Position numbers and translations under genes: made by a program. From positions 1 through 45,730 of the forward strand of contig CAVECB010000014.1 of NCBI GenBank assembly GCA_963614215.1: a DNA stretch of 45,730 nt. The letters run 5' to 3'. Shown here in pieces: positions 7,285 through 15,664 of this stretch. Below the pieces are notes generated by a model. The model made no database searches. It saw only the letters and a program-made list of their open reading frames with translations, and had not been told where the DNA came from. The stretch comes from CAVAWX01 sp963614215. GTDB taxonomy: Bacteria > Actinomycetota > Coriobacteriia > Coriobacteriales > QAMH01. Each line of letters begins with the position of its first letter. The first letter of the stretch is position 1.

Positions 7285-8074
7285 GGAAGCGGCGTCGATG
7301 CGCGCGGGCCGCAGGCGCGCGCTACGCAGCAGTGTATGGCGCAAGGCCGCGGGTCTTGTCTGGGGCAGCGTCTTTACCATAGCCCTGTGGTGGCTGCTTG
7401 CGTTGGTCGTGGGCTCGCCTGCCCTGCCCACGCCTGCGGCCACCTGGCCGGCGCTCGTGGACAATATGTCGCGCATGCTGCCCGAGCTGGGGCTTTCCGC
7501 TCTGCGCCTCATGGCCGGCCTTGCCATAGGCGCCGTGCTCGGCGTGCCGGCAGGGCTTGCTCTTGGGCGCTCGCGGCATGCCGACGAACTGTTCGGACCT
7601 GTGCTCTACGTGCTCTACCCCCTGCCAAAAATTGTGCTTTTGCCCGTGCTCTTCATCCTCTTTGGTCTCGGCGGGCAGACGAAAGTCATCCTCATCGCCA
7701 TCGTCGTTTTCTTCCAGCTGGCCGTGACCATGCGCGATGCCGCGCGCAACGTGCCCGCGGGTGCCGTCGTTTCCTTGCGCTCGCTTGGGGCGACGCGCCG
7801 CCAGGTCTTCGCCCACGTCGTCGTGCCCGCGACCCTGCCCGACCTTTTCACCGGCCTGCGCGTGACCTGCGGCGTCTCGGTGGCCATACTTTTCATCGCC
7901 GAGAGCATGGCCGGCTCTTCCGGCGGCCTGGGCTATTTTGTCATGCACGCCTACAGCCTGCTGGAATACGAGCAGATGTTTGCCGGGATAGTGGTCTTTG
8001 CCGTTTTTGGCATCGTGCTCTACGAGGCCTTCGACTTGGCCGAGCGGCGCCTCACGCGCTGGCGGCGCATGTAG
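7277..8074 (+). CDS. ABC transporter permease, NitT/TauT type
   Basis: A 265-aa membrane subunit with about six helices (first at residues 22-44). The EAA loop that contacts the ATPase is visible as LRSLGATRRQVFAHVVVPATLPDL, and ESMAGSSGGLGYFV follows in the family position. ATG 7277 overlaps the ATPase gene by 8 nt. With the upstream lipoprotein and ATPase it makes a complete importer. cca follows after only 3 nt. Confidence 0.93.
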   Translation: MHEEAASMRAGRRRALRSSVWRKAAGLVWGSVFTIALWWLLALVVGSPALPTPAATWPALVDNMSRMLPELGLSALRLMAGLAIGAVLGVPAGLALGRSRHADELFGPVLYVLYPLPKIVLLPVLFILFGLGGQTKVILIAIVVFFQLAVTMRDAARNVPAGAVVSLRSLGATRRQVFAHVVVPATLPDLFTGLRVTCGVSVAILFIAESMAGSSGGLGYFVMHAYSLLEYEQMFAGIVVFAVFGIVLYEAFDLAERRLTRWRRM

Positions 8075-8077
8075 CAG

Positions 8078-9421
8078 ATGCCGCCTTCGTTTACCATAGA
8101 GATTCCGCAGGCAGCGCGCCGCGTGCTCGACGCGCTGGAGGCGGGCGGGCATGAGGCCTACGTGGTGGGCGGCTGCGTGCGCGACGCGCTATGCGGGCGA
8201 GAGCCGCACGATTGGGACATCACGACAGATGCGCGCCCAGACGAAGTCGAGGCCTGCCTTGCCGCGGCCGGCATCCCGTATGTCGAAACGGGGCTGCAGC
8301 ACGGCACGGTCTCGGCCATCGTCGAGCATGCGCCCTACGAGGTCACGACCTTTCGCGCGGAGGGCGCCTACAGCGATGGCAGGCACCCGGACGCCGTCAA
8401 CTTTATCGACGACGTGGAAGGCGACCTGCTGCGACGCGACTTCACCGTGAACGCGATGGCCTACAGCCCCGCGCGTGGGCTTGTGGACACGACGGGCGGA
8501 CGCGAGGATTTGGCGGCCGGCATTCTGCGCACGGTTGGGCGTCCCCGCGAGCGCTTTGCCGAAGACGCGCTGCGCATATTGCGGGCGCTGCGCTTTTCGG
8601 CGGTGCGCGGACTTTCCATCGAGGCAGACACGGCGGCGGCGTTGCACGCGGATCGCGAGTTGCTGGCGCAGGTGGCGCCCGAGCGCATCGAGATGGAGTT
8701 TCGGCGCCTTATCTGTGGGGATTTCATCGTGGACGTGCTGCTCGAATACGCCGACGTCGTCTCCGTCTTCATCCCGCAAATAGAGCCGTGCATCGGTTTC
8801 GACCAGCGCAATCCGCACCACGTCTATACGGTGTGGGAGCACATGGTGCGCGCCGCGTCTTTTGCGCCCCCGCAGTCCGTCATGCGCTATGCCGTGCTCT
8901 TCCACGATATAGGCAAGCCCGCCACTTTCCGGATGGGTGAAGACGGATGCGGGCATTTCTACGGACACCGCGAGGCGGGCGCAGAGATATTCCACGAGCT
9001 GGCGCGCAACCTGCGTCTGCCGCGTCGGGAGGCACACCTGGCCGAGCTGCTCGTGCGCTACCACGACGCAAACCTGCCCACGACGAAAAAGGGGTTGCGC
9101 CGCTGGATTGTGCGTTTCGGCGAGGAGACGATGCGCCGGATACTGGCCATCCACCGCTGCGATATCCGGGCGCTAAACCCTGCGGAGGTGGACGTCGCGC
9201 TTGCGAACATGGATGCCTACGACGCGTTTTTTGCCGAGACGCTGGCTGGAATGCAGGTCTTCGGGTTGTCCGATCTGGCCGTGGACGGGCGCGATCTCAT
9301 GAATGCTGGCGTGCCGTCCGGGCCGCCGGTGGGGGCGGCCTTGCGCGCGTGTTTGCAAGCTGTCGTGGACGGCGAAATCCCCAACGAGCGCGACGCCCTG
9401 TGCGCCTACGCGACACGCTAG
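8078..9421 (+). CDS. cca: CCA tRNA nucleotidyltransferase with HD domain
   Basis: Adds or repairs the 3' CCA of tRNA. The 447-aa protein has the class II head domain GGCVRDALCGREPHDWDITTDA (metal-binding DWD, residues 45-47), the RRDFTVNAMAY motif and the EDALRILRALRF template motif. A C-terminal HD phosphohydrolase domain has H and D in YAVLFHDIGKPATF, and an RYHDANLPTTKKGLRRW segment follows. The length fits HD-containing bacterial CCA enzymes. It begins 3 nt after the permease stop and is the last gene of the plus-strand block, facing purL. Confidence 0.95.
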   Translation: MPPSFTIEIPQAARRVLDALEAGGHEAYVVGGCVRDALCGREPHDWDITTDARPDEVEACLAAAGIPYVETGLQHGTVSAIVEHAPYEVTTFRAEGAYSDGRHPDAVNFIDDVEGDLLRRDFTVNAMAYSPARGLVDTTGGREDLAAGILRTVGRPRERFAEDALRILRALRFSAVRGLSIEADTAAALHADRELLAQVAPERIEMEFRRLICGDFIVDVLLEYADVVSVFIPQIEPCIGFDQRNPHHVYTVWEHMVRAASFAPPQSVMRYAVLFHDIGKPATFRMGEDGCGHFYGHREAGAEIFHELARNLRLPRREAHLAELLVRYHDANLPTTKKGLRRWIVRFGEETMRRILAIHRCDIRALNPAEVDVALANMDAYDAFFAETLAGMQVFGLSDLAVDGRDLMNAGVPSGPPVGAALRACLQAVVDGEIPNERDALCAYATR

Positions 9422-9442
9422 CAAGGTGTTCATTTTTTGCAT

Positions 9443-9473
9443 GCGCCCGCTCCTTTTTGCGAGGGGCGGGCGC
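9443..9473. terminator. putative hairpin between convergent cca and purL
   Basis: GCGCCCGCTCC (9443-9453) pairs with GGGGCGGGCGC (9463-9473), 11 bp with one G-U pair. Neither side has a strong T tract, but the position between two convergent stops fits a bidirectional terminator. Confidence 0.45.
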
Positions 9474-9484
9474 TGTTGTTCGGT

Positions 9485-12400
9485 CTAGGCGAAGTAGTCC
9501 ACGCCGCCTTCGAAGAGCGGCTGGCGCACCTGCCCGCCCACGTTGCGGTAGAGGCCGTCGCGGCTGCGCTCCGTGTGCCCCATCTTGCCGAAGACGCGCC
9601 CGTCGGGGCTCGTGATGCCCTCGATGGCGAGGACCGATCCGTTGGGGTTCACCGACAAGTCCATGCCCGGACACCCGTCTGCGTCGCAGTATTGCGTGGC
9701 CACCTGCCCGTTTTCCACAAGGCGCGCGAGCACGTCGTCGCTTGCGGTGAAGCGGCCCTCGCCGTGGCTTACGGGCATCGTGTGAACCTCGCCTGCCGCG
9801 CAGCGCGACAGCCACGGCGATAGCGTCGAGGCCACGCGGGTGCGCACAAGGCAGCTCGCATGCCGCCCGATTGTGTTGGCCGCGAGCGTGGGGGCGCCCG
9901 CTTCGGGTGCGACGATGTCGCCGAAGGGCACCAGTCCGAGCTTTACCAGCGCTTGAAAGCCGTTGCATATGCCCAGCATGAGCCCGTCGCGGTCGAAGAG
10001 CAGACGCCGCACGGCCTCGGTCATGCCCGGGTTGCGGAAAAAGCTCGCGATGAGCTTGGCCGCGCCGTCCGGCTCGTCGCCGCCGGAAAAACCGCCTGGC
10101 AGCATGACAATCTGGCTTTTGTCGATGGCGTCGGCCAGCGCGCGACTGCTTTTTTCCACGGCGGCAGGAGAGAGGTTGTTCACGATAAAGGTCTGTGTGG
10201 TCGCGCCCGCTGCCTCGAAGGCTTGTGCGCTGTCGAACTCGCAGTTCGTGCCGGGAAACACCGGGATGACGACATGTGGTTTTGCGAAACTCGACGGGCA
10301 GGTGAGGGGGAGCTTGTCGGTGAAGGAAAGTGCCTCGACTTTCGGCCCGTCGCCACGCCAGGGGTAGATGTCTTCGAGCACGTCCATCCACGTCGCCTCG
10401 AGCACGTCCAAGTCGATGTCCTCGTCGCTTATGCGCAGGCGGTAGTCCGATGTTGTCGTGCCCATGACGTGCACTTTCACCCCGTCTGGCAGCTCGTCTT
10501 GCCGCGGCGCCTTTTCGCCTTCGTCCAGCTCGACGATGAAGGCGCCGTATGCGGGGGCAAAAANNNNNNNNNNNNNNNNNNNNNNNNNNNNNNNNNNNNN
10601 NNNNNNNNNNNNNNNNNNNNNNNNNNNNNNNNNNNNNNNNNNNNNNNNNNNNNNNNNNNNNNNNNNNNNNNNNNNNNNNNNNNNNNNNNNNNNNNNNNNN
10701 NNNNNNNNNNNNNNNNNNNNNNNNNNNNNNNNNNNNNNNNNNNNNNNNNNNNNNNNNNNNNNNNNNNNNNNNNNNNNNNNNNNNNNNNNNNNNNNNNNNN
10801 NNNNNNNNNNNNNNNNNNNNNNNNNNNNNNNNNNNNNNNNNNNNNNNNNNNNNNNNNNNNNNNNNNNNNNNNNNNNNNNNNNNNNNNNNNNNNNNNNNNN
10901 NNNNNNNNNNNNNNNNNNNNNNNNNNNNNNNNNNNNNNNNNNNNNNNNNNNNNNNNNNNNNNNNNNNNNNNNNNNNNNNNNNNNNNNNNNNNNNNNNNNN
11001 NNNNNNNNNNNNNNNNNNNNNNNNNNNNNNNNNNNNNNNNNNNNNNNNNNNNNNNNNNNNNNNNNNNNNNNNNNNNNNNNNNNNNNNNNNNNNNNNNNNN
11101 NNNNNNNNNNNNNNNNNNNNNNNNNNNNNNNNNNNNNNNNNNNNNNNNNNNNNNNNNNNNNNNNNNNNNNNNNNNNNNNNNNNNNNNNNNNNNNNNNNNN
11201 NNNNNNNNNNNNNNNNNNNNNNNNNNNNNNNNNNNNNNNNNNNNNNNNNNNNNNNNNNNNNNNNNNNNNNNNNNNNNNNNNNNNNNNNNNNNNNNNNNNN
11301 NNNNNNNNNNNNNNNNNNNNNNNNNNNNNNNNNNNNNNNNNNNNNNNNNNNNNNNNNNNNNNNNNNNNNNNNNNNNNNNNNNNNNNNNNNNNNNNNNNNN
11401 NNNNNNNNNNNNNNNNNNNNNNNNNNNNNNNNNNNNNNNNNNNNNNNNNNTTGTTCGCGCCGTCACCCACGTCCGCGCCCATGCTTGCGTCCTGTGGCTT
11501 TTCCACATGCGCCGTCTGGATGCGCGTCGCGCCGTTCGTGTCGAGGAAGGCGCGGTCTATGTCGACGATGCGCGCGCCCCGCCAGCTCATGCGCAGGTGC
11601 GGCTCCTCGCTCACGTGCGCGATGACGCTTGCCTCGAGGTTTTCCTCATGCGCGTAGGCGATGAACTCGTCGACGTCGCTTTCGTCCAAGACGACGGCCA
11701 TGCGCTCCTGGCTTTCCGATATGGCCAGCTCCGTGCCGTCGAGTCCTTCGTATTTGCGCGGCACCGCGTCTAGGTCGATGTCCAGCCCGTCTGCCAGCTC
11801 GCCCACGGCCACGGCCACGCCGCCCGCGCCGAAATCGTTGCAGCGCTTCACCAGGCGCGTTACCTCGCCGCGCCTAAACAGTCGGCAAATTTTGCGCTCG
11901 GCAGGCGCGTTGCCTTTTTGCACCTCGGCGCCTAAGGTGGCCACGCTTTTCGCGTCGTGTGCCTTGCTCGACCCGGTGGCTCCGCCGATGCCGTCGCGTC
12001 CCGTGCGCCCGCCCACGAGCACGACCGCGTCGCCTGGCGCAGGCGTCGCGCGAACCACGTTGGCCGCAGGTGCCGCGCCCACGACCGCGCCCACCTCCAT
12101 GCGCTTGGCGGCATACCCCGGGTGGTAAATCTCGCTCACCTGGCCTGTGGCGATGCCGATCTGGTTGCCGTAGCTTGAATACCCTTCCGCGGCCTCGACG
12201 CATATCTTACGCTGCGGCAATTTGCCTGCAAGCGTCTCGGAAAACGGCGTGCGCGGGTCTGCGGCGCCGCTCACGCGCATGGCTTGATAGACCCACGCGC
12301 GCCCGGACAGCGGGTCGCGTATGCAGCCACCTATGCAGGTGGCCGCCCCGCCGAAGGGCTCGATTTCGGTGGGATGGTTGTGCGTCTCGTTTTTGAAGAA

Positions 12401-13336
12401 GAGCAGCCAGTCCTCGTCGTGGCCATCTACGTCGGCTTTCACCTTCACCGTGCAGGCGTTCACCTCGTCGGATTCGTCGAGGTCGAAAAGGTGCCCGCTT
12501 GCCTTCAGCCAGCGCGCCGCAATCGTGCCCATGTCCATGAGAGTGACGGGCTTGTCCTCGCGCCCGAGCTTTTCGCGTAGCTTTAAGTAGCGGGTGAAGG
12601 CCGCTTGCGCACGCTCGTCGTCGAAGGAGACGTCGTCGAGCTGCGTGTTGAAGGTGGTGTGGCGGCAGTGGTCGGACCAGTAGGTGTCTATCACGCGCAG
12701 TTCGGTGATGGTGGGCTCGCGTCCCTCGTCGGCGAAATGCGCGCGCACGCAGGCAAGGTCTTCGCAACTCATGGCAAGGCCACGCGCTTCGATGAAGCGG
12801 TGCAGCTCGTCGTCGCCCATGCGGGTGAAGCCCTCCAGCACCTCGACGTCGGCAGGGCAGGCGGCCGTTTCGGACAAAACCTCGGGAAGCTCCATCTGCG
12901 CCTCGCGGGCCTCGACGGGGTTGACGAGGTATCCCTTTGCCTTTGCGACCTCCTCGGCGGAGATGGTGCCTTTCAGCAGGTAGAGGGTGGCCGTGCGTAC
13001 GGTGGGGCGTGCACCCCCGCAGACGAGCTGTATGCATTCCGCGCACGAATCCGCGCGCTGGTCGAACTGGCCTGGCAGGTATTCCACCGCGACGATGTGC
13101 TCGTCGGCGGCAGGATTTGGCAGCTCTTCGCACGCGAGGTCGCTTTGCGGCTCGGAGAAGACGCCGTTCACGCAGCGCTTAAAGTCGTTTGCGTCGATGC
13201 CCTCGACGTCGTAGCGCTTCACGATGCGCACCCGTTTTAGACCCGAAAGCCCGAGGTCGGCGCGGAGGCGCTCGCACAACTGGTCTGCCCGGGCGTCGAA
13301 GCCGGGCCGTTTTTCCACGAAGACGCGTCTGGGCAT
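9485..13336 (-). CDS. purL: Phosphoribosylformylglycinamidine synthase, single-chain (interrupted by an assembly gap)
   Basis: Converts FGAR, glutamine and ATP to FGAM in purine synthesis. The N-terminal part begins MPRRVFVEKRPGFDA and has the PurL synthase signatures SDHCRHTTF, HNHPTEIEPFGGAATCIGG and NDFGAGGVAVAVGELADG. The C-terminal class I glutaminase has VFPGTNCEFDSAQAF, the nucleophile Cys in LGICNGFQ (codon 9965-9967) and MPVSHGEGRF. It is thus the fused PurL-PurQ form of about 1280 aa, not the PurS/Q/L set. An 887-N gap removes the middle (about 296 codons); both flanks are in the same frame at that gap length. AGAGG precedes the ATG at 13336. Confidence 0.93.
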   Translation of the reverse strand: MPRRVFVEKRPGFDARADQLCERLRADLGLSGLKRVRIVKRYDVEGIDANDFKRCVNGVFSEPQSDLACEELPNPAADEHIVAVEYLPGQFDQRADSCAECIQLVCGGARPTVRTATLYLLKGTISAEEVAKAKGYLVNPVEAREAQMELPEVLSETAACPADVEVLEGFTRMGDDELHRFIEARGLAMSCEDLACVRAHFADEGREPTITELRVIDTYWSDHCRHTTFNTQLDDVSFDDERAQAAFTRYLKLREKLGREDKPVTLMDMGTIAARWLKASGHLFDLDESDEVNACTVKVKADVDGHDEDWLLFFKNETHNHPTEIEPFGGAATCIGGCIRDPLSGRAWVYQAMRVSGAADPRTPFSETLAGKLPQRKICVEAAEGYSSYGNQIGIATGQVSEIYHPGYAAKRMEVGAVVGAAPAANVVRATPAPGDAVVLVGGRTGRDGIGGATGSSKAHDAKSVATLGAEVQKGNAPAERKICRLFRRGEVTRLVKRCNDFGAGGVAVAVGELADGLDIDLDAVPRKYEGLDGTELAISESQERMAVVLDESDVDEFIAYAHEENLEASVIAHVSEEPHLRMSWRGARIVDIDRAFLDTNGATRIQTAHVEKPQDASMGADVGDGANXXXXXXXXXXXXXXXXXXXXXXXXXXXXXXXXXXXXXXXXXXXXXXXXXXXXXXXXXXXXXXXXXXXXXXXXXXXXXXXXXXXXXXXXXXXXXXXXXXXXXXXXXXXXXXXXXXXXXXXXXXXXXXXXXXXXXXXXXXXXXXXXXXXXXXXXXXXXXXXXXXXXXXXXXXXXXXXXXXXXXXXXXXXXXXXXXXXXXXXXXXXXXXXXXXXXXXXXXXXXXXXXXXXXXXXXXXXXXXXXXXXXXXXXXXXXXXXXXXXXXXXXXXXXXXXXXXXXXXXXXXXXXXXXXXXXXXXXXFAPAYGAFIVELDEGEKAPRQDELPDGVKVHVMGTTTSDYRLRISDEDIDLDVLEATWMDVLEDIYPWRGDGPKVEALSFTDKLPLTCPSSFAKPHVVIPVFPGTNCEFDSAQAFEAAGATTQTFIVNNLSPAAVEKSSRALADAIDKSQIVMLPGGFSGGDEPDGAAKLIASFFRNPGMTEAVRRLLFDRDGLMLGICNGFQALVKLGLVPFGDIVAPEAGAPTLAANTIGRHASCLVRTRVASTLSPWLSRCAAGEVHTMPVSHGEGRFTASDDVLARLVENGQVATQYCDADGCPGMDLSVNPNGSVLAIEGITSPDGRVFGKMGHTERSRDGLYRNVGGQVRQPLFEGGVDYFA
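10564..11450. other. assembly gap (887 N)
   Basis: The only run of N in the window, lying inside purL. The flanking purL frames agree with the stated gap length modulo 3. Nothing can be said about its content. Confidence 0.99.
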
Positions 13337-13368
13337 GGGCGTGTTCCTCTCTTCAGGTTGTATGCGCG

Positions 13369-13398
13369 TTCACCATGATAAAGCTTGCGTGATATACT
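13369..13398 (+). promoter_or_regulatory. putative promoter of the Ala/Gln-rich membrane protein gene
   Basis: TTCACC (13369-13374) and TATACT (13393-13398) are 18 nt apart, in the 117-bp space between the purL start (minus strand) and the gene at 13454. TATACT recurs as the -10 at 16735 and 21807 and probably at 19802. Confidence 0.5.
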
Positions 13399-13453
13399 CG
13401 CTCGCACATATGCGTGTGTTTTGCCTGTCGGTTTTGAAAGAGGTAGGGAAACC

Positions 13454-15379
13454 GTGTCGTCTGCTCTCATGTTCAACATCTGTGTCGCCGTCATCGTCGT
13501 CGCCACCATCGTCGTCTTCGTGTTTGGCATGCTCATGAGCCGCCGTCCCGAGCATCAGATGCCGGTGATAGTGGCCTTTGTGGTGAATGCGCTGGCCATC
13601 GTTGCGTTTTTGCTGCTCGTGGCCTTTGGGCGCCAGCAGGCAGCCGCGCCGTACGTGGCGGGCGCGTGCGTCGTGCTGCCGTTTTTGTCGTATTTCATTG
13701 CGTCGAAGGTCGCCAAGCGCCATCGCGAGGGCGACAAGATAGACGACGCCTGGGGCGCCTACCAGGCGCAGGGCGCGCAGCTGGCGGACTTAAACAACGC
13801 GCAAGACCAGGCGCTTTTCAACGCACATGCCGGTGCGGGCGCGGCTGCGGGCGCGTCGGCGTTCGGCGGCCAGGGCGCGGCGCTGTCTGGGGCGCAAGGG
13901 TCGGGCGCACAAGTTCTCGGAGGGGCGGCCGCATCCGCCGCACCTGCCACAGACGATGCGTTTGCCCAGCTTGTCTCGGCTGCCCAGGTGCCCCAAGCTG
14001 CTCAGGGCGTTCAAGCTGTCCAGGCCGCTCAAACTGTCCAGCCCGTCTCCGCCATGGGCGCCGCCGACCCCGCCGCCGCGCAGCTCCAGGCGCTTTCTGC
14101 GGCAGATTTCGCCGCAACCGGCGCAACCGGCGCGTTTTCCGCTGGCTCCGACCCTGCCTCCACGGGCGCGTTCCAGTCGCTGGGTGCCGCAGGTGCTCCC
14201 GCGCAAAACGTGCAGCCCGCCGACAACGCTTTCTTCCCGTCCGCTGCGGGTGCTGCCGCATCTGCTATACCTGCCGCACAGGTTCAGGCGCAGCCGCAAG
14301 CCCAGATGCAGCAGGTGCAGCAAGGGCAGCTGGGCGGCTTTTCGACCGCAGGTTCCGCGCAGACCCAACAGCCCCTGCAGTGGTCGCAGCAAGCGCCGCA
14401 GGCGCAGCAGGGGTGGCAGCCGCAGCAGCAGCAGATGCAGCAGCAGGCTTTCGGGGCGGAAACCACCTCTCCTCTCCCCGTCATGCAAGGCGCCGCTCCT
14501 TCCCCCACCGCCGCATCCGGCTTTTCTACGGCCGGTTTTCCGTCCGCGGCCGGTGCAGACGACACCCAGCCCCTGCCCCTGCTCGCCGCATATGGCAGCG
14601 CAGCCGTGCCGGCGACAAGCTCCATGATTGCGCAAAAGATTCCCTCCCTGCAGGCCTCTCCCGCGCCGGCGCAGGCCCAGACGCAGACCCAGACTCAGGC
14701 GTTTACGGGCGCTCCTGTAACGCAAAACGCGCGTGCCGCATCGCCTGCGACCCCGGGTTTTGCGGCGGAGTCCTCTGTGGCCGCCGACGTCTACCGCGCC
14801 ACGGCGGCAAACCTTGCCCGCGAGGACGCTGCCCGCGCACGTGCCGCCGCATCCTCTTCGGCGGCGCAGACCGGCGCAGACGACCTGCGTGCAAAGCTAG
14901 CCGCCTACCAGGCATCTTCTGCGTCCCAGCAAGGTGTTGGCCTTGCATCTTCTGCCGCTGCGCCCGCCACGGCGTCTGCATGGGGGGCAAACGTGCAGAC
15001 GGCCGCCTCGCAGGCTCCTGCGGCGACCGACCGCGTGGAGTTCTTCCCCGACATAGACGTTCCTGGCGCCGCTGCCGCGTCTTCTGCGGTCCCTGCGGGC
15101 ATCGACCTCGAGCAGCCCGATTTCGCAGACCTGAAGGCTCGCGCCGAATCCTTCCAGCAGCGCGGCGTGCACCTCGTGGCCGCCGGCCTCTTTGCGCAAG
15201 CGGCAGGTGTTGCCCCCACGCGCGACGCGTGGACGGAGGTGCTGCTTAACGAGATGGCGTGCTACGTGAAGGCCGGCAAGCCCGCCGAGGCGCGCAACAT
15301 CGCTTTCGAGCTGCGCCGCAGCGGCCTTCTCGACGCTGCGCAGGCCGTCAAGGTAAACGCCGTCATCGGCATGATGTAG
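13454..15379 (+). CDS. membrane-anchored Ala/Gln-rich protein of unknown function
   Basis: I do not recognise a family. The 641-aa product begins at GTG 13454, preceded by GAGGTAGGG; ATG 13469 is an alternative. Three hydrophobic segments occupy roughly residues 5-30, 37-58 and 64-84, followed by a short basic stretch (SKVAKRHREG). About residues 105-545 are low-complexity: Ala/Gln/Pro/Ser-rich, with Q-x-Q runs around 280-350, and presumably disordered. The last 90 residues (from LEQPDFADLKARAESF) are a compact helical region resembling a TPR-like pair of helices (FAQAAGVAP, CYVKAGKPAEARNIAFELRR). The gene stands alone with its own promoter and terminator, divergent from purL. A scaffold or envelope role is possible but not shown. 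Confidence 0.7.
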   Translation: MSSALMFNICVAVIVVATIVVFVFGMLMSRRPEHQMPVIVAFVVNALAIVAFLLLVAFGRQQAAAPYVAGACVVLPFLSYFIASKVAKRHREGDKIDDAWGAYQAQGAQLADLNNAQDQALFNAHAGAGAAAGASAFGGQGAALSGAQGSGAQVLGGAAASAAPATDDAFAQLVSAAQVPQAAQGVQAVQAAQTVQPVSAMGAADPAAAQLQALSAADFAATGATGAFSAGSDPASTGAFQSLGAAGAPAQNVQPADNAFFPSAAGAAASAIPAAQVQAQPQAQMQQVQQGQLGGFSTAGSAQTQQPLQWSQQAPQAQQGWQPQQQQMQQQAFGAETTSPLPVMQGAAPSPTAASGFSTAGFPSAAGADDTQPLPLLAAYGSAAVPATSSMIAQKIPSLQASPAPAQAQTQTQTQAFTGAPVTQNARAASPATPGFAAESSVAADVYRATAANLAREDAARARAAASSSAAQTGADDLRAKLAAYQASSASQQGVGLASSAAAPATASAWGANVQTAASQAPAATDRVEFFPDIDVPGAAAASSAVPAGIDLEQPDFADLKARAESFQQRGVHLVAAGLFAQAAGVAPTRDAWTEVLLNEMACYVKAGKPAEARNIAFELRRSGLLDAAQAVKVNAVIGMM

Positions 15380-15445
15380 GCGCCCGTTTCCGGCACCGCC
15401 TCGACGGTCTTCACCGCCTCTTCGTCTTCGTGCTTTCGCACCACG

Positions 15446-15486
15446 GCGCCCGTCTCCTCTTCGTGCAGGCGGGCGCTTTTCGTTTG
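15446..15486 (+). terminator. intrinsic terminator of the Ala/Gln-rich protein gene
   Basis: GCGCCCGTC (15446-15454) pairs with GGCGGGCGC (15468-15476), with one G-U pair, and TTTTCGTTT follows, 66 nt after the stop at 15379. Confidence 0.65.
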
Positions 15487-15497
15487 CCACGACCCAT

Positions 15498-15541
15498 TTT
15501 CCCGCCCCCGCACATGCTTTCCCGCCCGCCCCCGCACATGC
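15498..15541. repeat. GC-rich direct repeat in intergenic space
   Basis: Two adjacent copies of a unit starting TTTCCCGCC and ending CCCGCACATGC (15498-15517 and 15518-15541); the second carries a 4-nt expansion. The surrounding intergenic stretch 15487-15664 holds no gene that I can support. An extended -10-like TGGTATGTT at 15611-15619 may belong to the next gene. Confidence 0.6.
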
Positions 15542-15664
15542 GGTGACACGCGCGCCCGACGCCGTCTGCGAACACCTCTTTCACCATGCCCCGCGCCCGT
15601 GCGCGTCGCGTGGTATGTTTTGCGCACGTGAATATAGATGAGCGGCGGGGAAAGGAGCGTTTCC

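Noticed and set aside
9860..11773. 637-aa plus-strand ORF
   Set aside because: Opposite strand of purL, and open mostly because it crosses the N gap.
15446..15541. GC-rich inverted and direct repeats as a mobile-element end
   Set aside because: Explained by a terminator plus a two-copy duplication. No transposase gene or target duplication is visible.
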